Shown: in pieces, positions 37,241 through 49,995 of the stretch
Numbering within the stretch: the stretch's first letter is position 1
Layout: the number at the start of each line of letters is the position of its first letter
NCBI GenBank assembly: GCA_000442125.1
Contig: KE546972.1
Span: 1,138,022 to 1,202,021, forward strand
Direction: 5' to 3'
Source of the DNA: Opeltia flavorubescens
Lineage: Eukaryota > Ascomycota > Lecanoromycetes > Teloschistales > Teloschistaceae
Length of the DNA stretch: 64,000 nt
Notes under the pieces: generated by a model
The model's database searches: none
The model's input: the letters and a program-made list of their open reading frames with translations, nothing else
What the model was told of the DNA's origin: nothing
Translations under genes and position numbers: made by a program

Positions 37241-38780
37241 TACAAATAAAAAGGCTATAGCGAAGGTTATATAGAAAATTAGAAAAAATTAGTTTTAAAT
37301 TTATTTACCTACTAGATTAGTTAGAATTTATAAAATTAGACGAAAACTTTTAAAAAATAAAAGAAATTAATAATTTTAGCGTTATAATTTATTAAATAAA
37401 TTATAATAATAGCTAAAAGTTATATTTATATAATAAAATAAAATTTTAAATCTAAAATTTTAAAAAAAAAAACTGTCGTATAAAAAATTCGTAATTTAAT
37501 AAAAAATAAAAATCTAAAAAAAAATATAATTACTTAAATATTTTATAGAATATTCGCTAGAAAAATATTATAAAAATATAAAAGAATTTAAGAAATAGTA
37601 ATTAAAGAAAATAATAATTATTTATTTTTTTACTATATTTATAGCTTTTTAAAGAATATAATTTTAAAAAAATTCTAATCTATTTTATACCCTTTATCAT
37701 ATATTTTATAAAAATAAAACGAGGCTAAAAATCGAGTTTTAAGTGATTTTATATAGTAAAAATAACTTGATATTGTTAAAATAAATTTAAAATATTCTAT
37801 TATTATATAATAAAGAAAATAACATTTTAAAAAGAAAAGTTATATAATAAAATTTTTATTTATTTATAAATTTAATATTTAGAAATAATTTAATATAATC
37901 GAAAACTAAAATTTAAAGAATTTATTTTTTAAAAAACTTCTAGTAAAGTTTTATATTTTTTTAAATTTTTTTATAATAAAGAAAAGAAATAAAACTTTAA
38001 TATATTTATCTATAAATTTAATTCTTTAAATTTTAAAAAGTAATATTAAATAGATATTACAAACGAGAAATCTATAATTTATAAATATTTAAATAAAGTT
38101 AAAATAATTAATTTAATTTATTTGAAATTAATTAAATAAATTAAAAAAATAGTAATATTTTTAATTAAATTATAAAATATTTAAATTTTATAATTATATA
38201 TAAAATCCATTTCTTTATAATTTATAAAGTTAATTTTTAAAGATTTCAATATAGCTATATACTGGCTAGTAAAAAGTAAAGATATACTATATAAATTTAT
38301 TATTTATTAGCAGGACTTAAAAAATAAAATCTAATTAAAATAAATATTATTATAAAATTCAAGGTCTAGCGGGTGGAAGATTTATCGAAAATAGAGTAAT
38401 ATATAATATAAATAGCGCCTATATTTAATAAAAAATTTATAAATTTTAAATTATTAGTTTTTTAATAATTAACTCTACTATTATTAGTATAAACGTCTTC
38501 TATACTCTACTACGCAGCTCTATTAACTCGAGGTTCGCAGGCTATTTATCTAGCGACTTTATATTTTACTAATATTTATTAAAAGTTAATAATATTAAAC
38601 GGCTAGCTTGTCGCGAATATTATTCTTTAAACGAGTTATTAAATATTTTAAGAATTTATTATTTTTTTATAATATTTATTAAAATAAACTCTAAATTTTA
38701 TTAACGCTTATTTTATAATTATAAAAATTTTATTAAAATAGAATTATTACTTTTATTTAGAATAATAGACTATTGAATAA
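37241..38780 (+). other. Low-complexity region, possible plus-strand gene ghost (part 2)
   Basis: The same kind of sequence as 27193-29539: K/N/Q/I-rich plus-strand readings with no recognised domain and very high A content. The stretch 38490-38760 has somewhat more balanced base use. It runs into a Gypsy integrase remnant at about 38790. It may be one region with part 1, split by element A. Confidence 0.35.
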
Positions 38781-38789
38781 AAATATAAT

Positions 38790-39312
38790 TATTCTATTAT
38801 ATTATTTAGTTAATAGACTATTATCTTTTAACGATAATAAGTATAATTTACGCTTATATATTTTTTCAGCCCTAAAAATAGAGGTATTTAAATTAGTATA
38901 TAATAAATAAAGCTATTTAAAATAGATTAGAACATAAAAACGCCTAATAAACGGATTTTATATTTATAATATAGTTATAAAACTCTATAAATTTTTTAAA
39001 TACTACTTATACTATTAGTTTAATTAAATACTACGCTATTATTTATACGGAGCCCTTTAACCCGTTTATAGTTTTTTCTAGCTATTTTTTACTTTAATAA
39101 TCGATTTTATTTTTATATTACTACTATCTTTTAAAGGCTATAACTATACTATATCTATTACTAATAAATTTCGTAAATTTACTACTATTGTCGCTGATAA
39201 AATAATATAATTAGAAATAAACTAGTTAATATACTTTATTAACAGGTTAATTATAATAAATTAAAGTATTTTATAAACTATTATATTAAATCGAGACCGT
39301 AAATTGATTACT
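38790..39312 (+). pseudogene. Gypsy integrase remnant (element F)
   Basis: The plus-strand ghost reading runs through the zinc-binding HxGHxG-type approach, the I-D-F-I...G-Y-N block near 39095-39140, the I-T-N-K-F block near 39155-39175, and the S-D-R-D-type block near 39285-39300. This is a fungal Ty3/Gypsy integrase closely like that of element B, but on the other strand. It stops abruptly where direct repeat E starts. No RT is visible upstream, so only the 3' part of F is present. Broken many times. Confidence 0.7.
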
Positions 39313-40024
39313 ACTTTAAAAGCACTCTATTAATTCCTAATAAGAAATCTACAGCTGTTTTTTTAAGAACGTAATTTTAATTAGCTATTATTATAACGTT
39401 ATATAAAACCTTATTTTTTTTAGAATAGTAGGTAAAAGTAAATTACTTATATTTAAAACTAGCCTATTTACTAGATAATAAAATATTATTTTTTAAAAAT
39501 TCCTGTTACTAGCTATATCGCTAGAAAAATATTATATTATAAAACATTAAAAAGTATTTTTAAGATATTAAAAAGCGTTTTTAAATTATTAAAAGCCTAT
39601 TTTAAAAAAAACTACTTTTATTTTTATAAAAAATAACTAGATACTAAAAAATTAATTTTATAATTAATGCTTCTAAATATAGTATATAGAATAATAGTTT
39701 AGCTTTTAGAAAGTTTAATTAGATTTATTAAATAATTAGTTTCTAGTTAGTTATAACTAATTAAAAAATTTTAACCGTAAATTAAGAATTTAAATCTATT
39801 AGATTAAAAATAAAAAATAGTAATTAGTAATTAAAAAAAATTATTAAAGAGTAAAAATAAGCTTTTCTATATAAAATTATATAATTTTAATCTAAATATT
39901 CTAGAAAATATAGTATAATAGACCTATATATACGATAATTATTTTTATATAATATTCTTACGAATATAGCTACGAATATCGTAAAAATATTTTATTAAAA
40001 ATCTAGCGTGGTCCCTTAAGATAG
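39313..40024. repeat. E direct repeat, left
   Basis: Aligns over its length with 40429-41159. Best conserved at the start (CACTCTATTAATTCCTAATA) and near the end (ATCTAGCGTG). Ends are approximate to a few bases. Confidence 0.85.
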
Positions 40025-40428
40025 AATATAAAAAAAAGTATTTAGAGTATTTAAAACATTATTATTATTTTAAATAAGATAATATTTATAAATAAATAAA
40101 ATATTAGAATAAATAAATTAAAATAAAGAGATTATATTATAATACTATATTTTAACTTTAACAAACTCGGCGCTATAGCTAATAGTACTTTCTAGAATAT
40201 TAATATCGATTTATAATTTTACAAATTATAATTTAATTTTTTAAACTTTTAATTAAATTATATTTCGTTTTAAAATATATATAATATTAAATTTTTTTAT
40301 ATTTAATAACTCTAAAAACTAAATTCTAATTTAAGAAATAATCCCTAAAGCTATTAATAAACATCTAATTATTATTTATTTAATAAATTCTTACTTAATA
40401 CCTGGAGTAATACTATAAATAATACCCG
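40025..40428. other. E internal region
   Basis: About 400 bases between the E repeats. No open frame or recognisable domain. TAACAAACTCGG near 40158 is one of the few unmutated spots. Confidence 0.5.
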
Positions 40429-41159
40429 ACCTTAGAAGCACTCTATTAATTCCTAATAAGAAATCTACAGCTGTTTTTTTAAAAATATAATTTTAATTAG
40501 CTATTATAATAATATTATATAAAACCTTATTTTTTTTAGAATAATAAGTAAAAATAAATTATCTATATTTTAAACTAGCCTATTTACTAGATAATAAATT
40601 TTTAATTTTTAAAAATTCTTATTACTAGTTATATTACTCGAGAAATATTATATTATAAAATATTAAAAAATATTTTAAAATATTAAAAAATATTTTAAAA
40701 TATTAAAAAGCGTTTTTAAACTATTAAAAGCCTATTTAAAAAAAAACTACTTATATTTTTATAAAAAATAATTAAGGACTATAAAATTAATTATATAATC
40801 AATATTTTTAAATATAATATATAATATAGGGGTCTAGCTTTTAAAAAACCTAATTAAATTTACTTAATAATTAGTTTCTAGCTAGCTATAACTAATTCAA
40901 AAATTTTAATTATAGGTTAAAAGTTTAAATCCGTTAGATTGAGTATAAAAAGTAGTAATTAATAATAAAAAAAGATTACTAAAAAATTAAAATAAGCTTT
41001 TTTATATAAAAATATATAATTTTAATATAAATATTCTAGAGAATATAGTATAATAGACTTATATAAACGATAATTATTTTCATATAACATTCTTATAAAT
41101 ATTGCTATAAATATCGTAAGAATATCTTATTAAAAATCTAGCGTGATTCTTTAAAGGAG
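40429..41159. repeat. E direct repeat, right
   Basis: Partner of 39313-40024. Confidence 0.85.
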
Positions 41160-41248
41160 TTACTTATTATAATATTATAACTAGTACTTAAATTACTAAA
41201 AAACCTATAAACTAATATTATATCTAAAAATAGAAGATATTAAAAACT

Positions 41249-41253
41249 AATTA
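41249..41253. repeat. Target-site duplication of D, left
   Basis: AATTA before the left D LTR is repeated at 50168-50172 after the right LTR. Confidence 0.8.
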
Positions 41254-41425
41254 TATCACGGTTCTACTATAGGGCACCGTGGAGAATATATACCGAGGTA
41301 TTATTAGCGGATTAGGCCTAGCGCGCTTTAGTATTCTTATACATTTTATAGCGATTCTATAGAGATTTAGCAATCAACTACTCAACTACCTACTTTTTAT
41401 ACTATATACATTCTGCACTTTAACA
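41254..41425 (+). repeat. D left LTR (172 bp)
   Basis: Identical in length to 49996-50167 and highly similar, e.g. GGATTAGGCCTAGCGCGC in both. It is less RIP-mutated than most of the window. Confidence 0.9.
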
Positions 41426-41440
41426 AATAGTAGTAATTAA
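41426..41440 (+). other. D primer-binding position
   Basis: AATAGTAGTAATTAA starts directly after the left LTR. Shared with the 5' LTR edges of B, B' and G. Confidence 0.65.
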
Positions 41441-41484
41441 TACGTAGATCTAGCCTATATTATTATTTATAGGCACTCTAGCTA

Positions 41485-41557
41485 CCCTATAGCATCTAGT
41501 AGCTTAGGCGGTACTAGTTACTATATAGCACCTAATAGCTTCGGCAGTACCCAGTTA
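41485..41557. repeat. 36-bp imperfect tandem duplication in D
   Basis: Two units containing TATAGCAxCTArTAGCTTmGGC follow one another in the D internal region. The differences are mostly transitions, so the duplication predates or accompanied RIP. Confidence 0.7.
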
Positions 41558-42082
41558 TTCTATAAGGACTACTAGCTATTTATTAGTATTTATCTCTAGT
41601 ATCTAGTACCTATTTTATTAAATCCATATCTGTTTTATAAAAGAATACTAGCTGCTTACTAATATTTCTTTCTAATAGATTTTCTATTAAACTATCTATT
41701 AAATCTATAAGACCTCTCTTTAATTTACTAGTAAAATTAATAAAATCTTTCTATATTATAAATCGACTTCTAAATTTAAAAGAATATTATATACTATTAA
41801 TTCCCTAAAAATTACTAGCTACTTAAACGAGGTAAAATTAAAAATAAAAAAAAAATAAAAATAATAGTATACTAGAACTAAAAAAGCTAAAAAAAAGTAT
41901 TTATAAAGATTAACTAAATATAGACGATATTTAAGCACTAATTTTACTATAAATACCGCCGGTATCTAAAAAGATTCTTATTAAATTTATAACTATATAG
42001 ATATATTTTAATTATATATACCGGGAGCTTTTTATCGCCTACTATCTAATAGTAGATAATAGTTACATCCTTATTTTATACG
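41558..42082 (+). other. D internal region, left
   Basis: Decayed sequence with a K/Q/I-rich plus-strand reading. No recognised domain. Ends at the insertion site of B. Confidence 0.4.
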
Positions 42083-42087
42083 AAGTC
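42083..42087. repeat. Target-site duplication of B, left
   Basis: AAGTC here and at 49286-49290 bracket element B exactly. Confidence 0.9.
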
Positions 42088-42292
42088 TGTTGTATAGTAG
42101 GTATAGGGTGATAGTATTGTATTAAAGGTAAGGAACTATCTACCTGCAGAATCTGCAACTAAATAAATATAGGCGCTAAGAGGCGCTAAACCCAACTAGG
42201 TAAATATACTTAAAAGGCCTCCTTCGAGCTATAGTAGCTATTTAGCCCTACCTGCCCTATTAGCCTTCTATCTATATAATATAGCTGCAATA
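42088..42292 (-). repeat. B 3' LTR (205 bp)
   Basis: Pairs with 49081-49285. Contains a doubled AGGCGCTAA motif at 42171-42189 that is kept in all three B-type LTRs. Confidence 0.92.
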
Positions 42293-43330
42293 AATACCGG
42301 TAATAAATAAAGCTATTAGCCTTTAATAATAGGCTCTTCCTCGCTAATAAACGGCTCTTTAGCTTATTCCTACTACTTAATATTAGTATTAGTATCGTTA
42401 GCGGCTTTACTATAGTCTAAGGCCGATTCCGGGCTAAAATAGCGCTTATACTCTTCTACTAGTACCTTAATATTACCTAGGCGGTATTCGAATATCTACT
42501 AATCGTTTTTAAATTTATAACTAACCTAATAAATAAAATATTAAATAAAAAAACCTTTATTTTTATAGATATAATATTTATAAAAAATTCGTTTAATTTT
42601 AAATTCTTTATTACTATCGACGACGATTAGGGGTATAGGTATATAGTAACGCTAGTAGGGATTATCGCTAGAATTAATAATAGGCTCTAGATATACTACT
42701 AATATTATATTATAAATTTTTATAATAAGTAGTAGCTTTAAACGGTAGACTAATAATTTAATATATTTAATAATTTTAAAAAAGCCTATTAACTATTATT
42801 TAATCTTTTTAAAAATAAGCTTCGATATATTATAGCCTCGATATAAGCGTATTTTTATAAAATCGCTAACTTTAAAATAAACTAGTTAATAGTATATATT
42901 ATAATATTCTTTTATTTTTATTATAGTAAAGGTAATAGTATTTTTAGTATTAATATATATAAATTAATATTTTTTTATAGCTACTAATACTATAATATTC
43001 CGTACCGCGGGTATATTTATAGACTCGCTAGCCTTTAAAATAGTTGGGTTATAGTAACGAGCTATCCGTATTATAGTTAGAAAAGTAGCTAGTTCCTTAA
43101 TAGAAGCGTCGGCGGGAGTTTTAGAACTTAGTATATCTTCTAGCTAGATAGTTTACTTAGGGTTTAATAGATATAAAAGGTCTAGTATTTTATAAATTTT
43201 AAATCTAAATAATATTTAATTAAATATTTTAAACGTAGAATTATAATTTATAAAGTTATTAAAAACTATTAATATTTATAAAAAAATAGTAGGCTATAGC
43301 CTAGAGTCGTCTAGTATAGCGATATAATAG
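42293..43330 (-). pseudogene. B 3' pol end, decayed
   Basis: Between integrase and the 3' LTR. A chromodomain is expected here by comparison with G and F, but I could not place one. The first 200 bases (42293-42480) keep more GC than the rest. Confidence 0.35.
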
Positions 43331-43900
43331 TATATAATAATTTTAGTAGTTTAATTAAACTATTCTAATATACTATTAATTTATAAATATTAAATAATAA
43401 AATATTATAGATCTACCTTTAATATTTTAAATATTTAGCGCTATAATTAATCTATAAATTTTCTATTATAATTCGAAATTACTATTTTTAATATATCTTA
43501 ATTTAGTTTTACTAATTTATTTAATAATTATTTAACCTATTATTTACCGCTTTAAATAGTTTTTTTAAATATATAAGTAACTATTTTAATAAATTTATCT
43601 ATTACTAATATATAATAATTGTATTTTTTATATAATTTTAGTAGAATAAAAATAAAATCGATAATAAACGTATAAAATAATCTTACTGGGCTAAATATTA
43701 ATTATAGAACTTTATATAAGCGGTAGCGAGGTATTTAATTAATTTAGTACTATAGGTAATAACGGATAAACTTATATAGTTTTATTAATATATTATATAT
43801 ATAAAAGCCTTTTATTAAGCGTTCGTATATACGTATATAGCCGAGATAGCCTATTTTATTATATACTAGCTAGAATACTTCCTTTTTTATATCCGTAGGT
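43330..43900 (-). pseudogene. B integrase remnant
   Basis: The minus-strand reading shows the zinc-binding approach H-L-G-Y...Y-E-R-L near 43840-43880, the I-D-F-I block near 43650-43670, the D-K-F block near 43590-43600 and the S-D-R-D-type block near 43460-43490. This is a fungal Ty3/Gypsy integrase, very like that of F. Decayed, with many breaks. Confidence 0.8.
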
Positions 43901-46300
43901 ATTATTAAATATAAACCTTACTTATTATTATTAAAATAGAATAACGCGTTAATAATATAATATAATAGTTTAATAATATTATTATCTAGTTTTATATTAG
44001 CTTTAATAAATTTCTTAATTTTAATTTAATAGCTTTTTTTCGTATATCTATCGATTAATTATTAATAGAATTTAGTTAATATTTCTATTAAATTTACTAG
44101 AAAGTAACGTATTATAAAGGCCTTTATATTTAGTAATTTATTTATTTCCGGGCGGTATTTACGGCTAATAAGTTTTAATAGTATATCTAAAACTATATTT
44201 ATAATCCTAAATTTATAATAAATATTAAGTTTAAAATATTAAAAATATTCGGAAGCTTATATTAAATAAAGGTTAAATTTTTCTATAGATATTATATTTA
44301 GGCTAGTTTAGCGTAAAATATTAACTATAGTAGAATAGTCTATATAGATAATAATAATATATTTAACTACTTCGATTATATAGCGGATTTTTTTAATTAT
44401 TTAGATAATATCTATAACCTTTAATTTTATAGACTAATAGCGTATTTTAGCGTTTAATAGTAAACGGCTAAAGAATAGAATTAATTATTTAGATTTTTAT
44501 TTAGGTTCTTCGCTTATTTTATAAGTAGCTTTATCTATATTATAATAGATATAGGCTATAAAATCGAACTTTTTATTAGTATCTAGGTCTATATATAGTA
44601 TTAAACTTTTATTAAAATAAATTAGAATCGATAGTAATAAAAAAAGTTTTTATAGATAATAAAATACGTTAAGCTTTTTAGATATAAATACTACTAGTAG
44701 ATTTTAAATAATAGTTTTTTTACGAGTATTACTTCTAACGGTAATATTATAGTTTATATAAATTTTACGCTTCTAGAATAGCTTTATAATTATTATATAA
44801 TTGCTAATATACTACTAAAGGTAGCCTATAAAACCTAAATATTTTTCTAGTTATTAGAATATTTATAGAAATAAGAGCTTTAAAATTACCTATAGCTTAT
44901 CTTTTATTATAGTAAGCTTAAAGGTATTAACCTTTTAATTTAATAAATATATAGATATATAGTTAATAAACGATTTTATAGATAATAAATATAGATTTAT
45001 AGTATCGAGTATATTAAAAATTTAGTTAAAATACTTTACGTATTTTTTTATTGAAAAGGAAAAAACTATAATATTATTAATATAAATTTTATAAAAAGAG
45101 CGAAACGAGTATAAAATCCTATTTATTATCTATTATATATAAGCTAGTAAGTTATAGTAGCCTGATACCGGTATTTTAAATATTTTTTACTTTTAATATA
45201 AGACTATTATTAAATAGTAGCGATACTATTAGTTAATCTATTATTAGTAGAAAAAATTTATAAAATTAACTATAAAAAGGACTTTAGTGTTATAAATCTA
45301 TATTAGAATTTCCGTTTATAATAGAACTAGATAAATATCTAATATTATAATCTTATTAAATACCCGAATATCGATAATAATATAGCTTTTAAGACTCTAA
45401 TCGGTATTTTTTTATACTACGAAGTAAGGAAACGAAAATAAGGTAGTTATAGTAGTCTATTCTATTCGATTTTACTTATAAAGCTTATTAAAAGCTTTAT
45501 TAATAACCTCTTTATTATAAGTACTAACGGNGTATATATAAGCTTACCCGAGCTTATAAATTTATTTCTAGTTTTCTACTAATAGAATATTTATATATTC
45601 TAACTCTAGTATATTAATTACATTACTAGTATTTTATTATAAACGCGGGTAGCGTTTAATTAAAGCAGCTAGAGCAGCTTATTTAACTTATATTCTAAAA
45701 ATCGTTACTTTTATAGAATATACTATTTCCGTCCGATAGTTAGAATTAATAAGTAATATAATAATAGTATTTAGAGCTATAATAGCTATTATAATAGCTA
45801 TTATATAGCGTTTAAAGTTCTTTAAAAACTATCCGGGCTTTTATTTTAGCGCTTTAATAACTAGTTTATAATTTTTTAAACTAATTTAATAGTATTTATT
45901 AACTTTATATTTTTAAATAATACCTAACTAAATTTTTATAGTTAATTAGATAAAAAATAGCGAATTATTTTAAATATAGACTCGTTTAAATATATAATCT
46001 ATAATATATATATAGCTTATAAAAGTATCTAATATTTTTAATTTATATATAAAGTTATAATTTTACGAAAGGTTTAATAGGTTTTAATATAGGTTTATAA
46101 CTTTAATAGCTTTATTAATATATAGCGGTACTATTATATATTAAATACTATAAATAATTACGCTTATTCTAATACTTTTAATACTAGTAGTAATTAGTAC
46201 TACTATATTATTATAAGAGCTAATAGTTATTATATTAGTAGATAAATATATATTAATATCTTTAAGCTTTATAATATTAATATTAATAAATATATTAGCG
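43900..46300 (-). pseudogene. B reverse transcriptase and RNase H remnant
   Basis: The minus strand at about 45040-45130 resembles the RT catalytic block (aromatic, I/V, acidic pair, then I-V-F-S and a following E-E-H-x-x-H-L helix). RNase H would follow towards 44 kb. Decayed; one ambiguous base at 45531. Confidence 0.65.
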
Positions 46301-49065
46301 CTTAAATCGTCTATTAAATAAAGCTTATATATAATAATAATAAGCTTTATAGCCTTTTTATTAGATATAAAGATTTTAATAATAGTAAATTTAATAATAT
46401 TATATCGCCTTTTACTAATACCTTTAATATTTATAAAAGCTAGTATTTTCTAAATTATAGCCTACGGTAGTTATTTTAATAGAAATTTTTAGTTAATTAA
46501 GTTTATTATATAGTTTATATTCTAGTAGAAGCTATAATTCTTTATATTAGATTATAAATAAATATTTATAATTATATAACGGTATTTTTAAAAGGTAAAG
46601 TCTATTATTAGCGTATCCTTTATAGTTAAGCGAATTAATTAGGGTATTTATAGTAGTAGCTACTTAATAACCTTTAGTTTTATAATCTCTAGCGTATTTT
46701 TAAATAGTTTAATTAGTTTTAAATAAGTTTACGCTAGTACTACTAGAACGTTTAGCTTAATAATTAGTTTAACTATAGTAACTATAATTAGAAATAGTTT
46801 TCTATTATAACTAGCGCGTAGATAATAATATAAAGCGTTATTTAATTTAAAAATCTCGTTATATTTATTATATTAGTATATTTTTACTAGTTTAAGTTTA
46901 AATTTTATACGCTTTACTATAATAAAATAGAATTCTATTATATTATTATACTAGTTAGGATTTTTAATAGTAGTATATAGAGTTTTATTAGACTTTTTAT
47001 TTATTATATATTTAGCTTTAGTAAAGTCCGTTAATTAGTAAAAGCTATTTTCGTAACTCTAGTACTATTCTATTTTATTGCCTGGAACCTACTCGCTAAA
47101 GGCTTCCTATTAAAAGTAGGCTCGCTAGTTATTTAGCTAGCGGCTTTTATACGGATTCCAGCTATTATTATACTATTAATAGCTATAATTTTACTAATTT
47201 TTAGTTTAATTTTATTATAATAGAATAATCGCTTTAAACGGAAATTACTAATAATTATTTTAAATAGTACGCTAATTATTTTATATACTAGGCTTGTTTT
47301 TAATTAGTAGAGCTTGCGGAGCTATAAAGAAATTCCGGTATTAATATATAATAGGAAATATATTCGGTTAACTTTTTTATATATAACTTAAATATGTAAA
47401 TAGATATTTAGATATATAAAAAAGATTATTTTATAGCGGCTAATATATTATTACTTTTTTATATTATTTATTTTTATTTTTCTATAAAGGGTTTAATTTT
47501 AGCGCCTCGCGGTTTTTATTACTATTATAGATATCGAATTAATTATTCTTCTTATTTTAAAAAAACTTATAGAAGATTTTAATAGTAGTTATTATAATTT
47601 TATCTAAAATTAATATTTATAGCCGGGCGTTAAAATATTTAATATTAATTATTACTTAAATATTTTTAGTAAATATTATTTTTATATTTTTTACTTTAAT
47701 AATAATATTATTAAAATATTTTAAAAAGTCCTTTTAAACTCGTATATCGTTAATAGTATAGCGTATTTACTTTAATTATACTAGTATAATAGACGGTAGC
47801 TCGCTGAAATAATCTTTAAGGAATATATATTATAGTTTAATACCGTCGCCTAATCGCAGCGATTTATAAGTAGGCTTACTAATTATAATAATAAATTATA
47901 TAATTATTTCGCCCTATAAGTAAAAATTTAGATTATAATATATTAATAATATATTTATTGTTTTATATTTAATTTTTATACGCTGCGTAAAAGCGTATAT
48001 ATTATAATAAATATTATATAATTNTATAAANTNTANAAGNNNTTTATTNCTATTTAATTAGAATAGATTAATATTATAAGCCCTTTATTATAATTTAATA
48101 ATCGCTAATATAATTATTAAATTTACTAGTATAGTAATTATTTAATTTTAGAAATTTTATATAAAAAATTCTAATAGTTAAGCTAGACGAGCGTTTATAA
48201 ATAGTTGCCTATTTAAAAGAGCTTACTACTATTATAACGGATTACTATTACTTATAAATCTACTTTATTATTATTATAATAGAATTCCTACTATATCTAA
48301 TAGTAGTATAGTACTCCCTTTTAATTTTATTAAATAAAATAGGCTGGATTTAATACTAGAAATATAGTTTCGCTGCTTAAATATATTAATAAATTCGGTA
48401 ATATTCGTAAGTTTATTAATCCGTTATAAGTTTTTTAACGAGTTTAAAAAGTAAAAATAAAGGCTTAAACTATTTTAAATAAGATTTATAGTTAACTTTT
48501 AAATATAAGTTTAAAAGCCTTTATTTTTAAAGATTATAGTAATATTATTACGGAAATCGCTTATTATTTTAGTAAAAATCTATAGATACTCGCTCTAATC
48601 CGTAGGGTAAGTAGCGATAAGAACTATACTAGCTTTTATTATACTAGCTTAAGTTACCCAGCTACTAGAAGATTCCTATATTAAGGAATAGTATAGGCCT
48701 AGACTTTTTTTATAGATATAATCGGTATAAATTTTAAAGATTACTATAAAGGCCCGATTCTATTTTAAAAACCGCTTAATATATTTTTAAAACTTTTTAA
48801 TATAGAAGGTAGCTATAATAAAAGCTAGTATAATAGCGAGGTTAATTAGGTCCTCCGAATTATTATAAAAGGTATTTAGAATTTTACTAGAAGGACTAGA
48901 AATTAGAGTATATTTTAGTTAATTCTATTAACTAAGTATTAATATAGAAGCGGTAGTTTAGTAGGCGGAGGAGTATTAGATTTATTTAAAAGATCTAGTA
49001 CTATATAATAATTAATAGTATATATATACGAAAATTAATAATACCGTATTTTATATAAATTACCT
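46300..49065 (-). pseudogene. B gag/protease region and leader
   Basis: By position the 5' third of B. The part 48890-49060 aligns, inverted, with 63190-63360 of B', which fixes its place next to the 5' LTR. Contains ambiguous bases at 48024-48049. No capsid motif placed with confidence. Confidence 0.5.
48024..48049. other. Cluster of ambiguous bases
   Basis: Eight N calls within 26 bases (48024, 48031, 48033, 48036, 48040-48042, 48049). Single Ns also occur at 16990, 21174, 33829, 45531 and 62414, and four at 37134-37137. These mark assembly doubt in collapsed repeats. Confidence 0.95.
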
Positions 49066-49080
49066 TTAATTACTACTATT
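49066..49080 (-). other. B primer-binding position
   Basis: The minus strand reads AATAGTAGTAATTAA directly inside the 5' LTR, as in B', D and G. Confidence 0.65.
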
Positions 49081-49285
49081 TATTATATAGTAGGTATAAG
49101 GTGATAATATTATATTAAAGGTGAGGAACTATTTATCTATAGAATCTATAACTAAATAAATATAGGCGCTAAAAGGCGCTAAACCTAACTAGGTAAATAT
49201 ATTCAAAAGGCCTCTTTCGAGCCACGGTAGCCATTCAGCCCTACCTGCCCTATCAGCCTTCTGCCCATGCGGTGTGGCCGCAATA
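49081..49285 (-). repeat. B 5' LTR (205 bp), outer end nearly RIP-free
   Basis: Partner of 42088-42292. The last 85 bases (about 49200-49285) still carry many CpA and TpG steps, while the matching part of the other LTR is mutated. Confidence 0.92.
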
Positions 49286-49290
49286 AAGTC

Positions 49291-49995
49291 TCTAGAAAAC
49301 TCTATTTAAAATACCGAGAATTCTCTATTTATCTATATTATATTTTATACTATTACTATTATTTACAATTTTATACTCCCTACTAACTTATATACGAGAA
49401 ATTTTACTATTAATATCTATTAAATATATTATAATCTACAAGAAATCTCCTTTAAATCTATACGAATTACTATATATACTATTATATAAGCGCTAGAAGA
49501 ACCTATAAATAATAATCGATTAGTTTTTTAAAAAATTAAACTCTATATAAACTAGCGCTAAATATCTGCTTTTATATAGATTAATTAGATTTTAGCGTTC
49601 AAATAGTTTAAAATAAATTTGATTTAATATACTAAAATTTAATTAAATTTATACTAGTTTTATTAAATATATATTTACTATACCCCTTATTTCGCCGCTA
49701 TATATCTCTTTTTTGCCGCAGCACCTCCTAATATTATATAGTAGATTTAACAGATTTCGTATATATAGTATAGTATATATACTATATATACTAGCTATAT
49801 ATTAGAAAAAAATAATATATAAAAAATAAGTAAATTTTTATAAAAATACCTACTCAAGGTATTATTATAGGTTATATAGAATCTAGGATAAAGCATATAT
49901 ATAATATATATATTTTCAACGTTTACTATCTTTATAATATTTTAGCGGCGCTATTAATAGCGAGGGCGCTGCTTTTAATATTTTTTATAGATATC
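49291..49995 (+). other. D internal region, right
   Basis: Resumes D after B. Contains an 18-bp perfect palindrome at 49769-49786 and a GC-richer end (about 49945-49970). A plus-strand reading is present but not recognised. No polymerase or integrase motif. Confidence 0.45.

Larger units (their letters stand above)
39313..41159. mobile_element. Structure E: two about 0.7-kb direct repeats, TRIM-like
   Basis: 39313-40024 and 40429-41159 are direct repeats of about 0.71-0.73 kb separated by about 0.4 kb with no coding signal. The layout is that of a very small non-autonomous LTR element (TRIM), though a segmental tandem duplication would look the same. TTACT occurs just outside on the left (39308-39312) and the right (41159-41163 region), a weak candidate target duplication. 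It interrupts the F integrase remnant. No family assigned. Confidence 0.55.
42088..49285 (-). mobile_element. Element B: Ty3/Gypsy LTR retrotransposon, fossil
   Basis: A 7,198-bp element with two 205-bp LTRs and AAGTC duplications, coded on the minus strand. Integrase lies at about 43330-43900 and the RT box near 45066-45090; gag lies towards 47-48.7 kb, in the Ty3/Gypsy order. It is nested in D. A second copy, B', starts at 62958 on the other strand. Complete in outline; frames broken many times. A cluster of ambiguous bases lies in its gag part (48024-48049). Confidence 0.92.
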
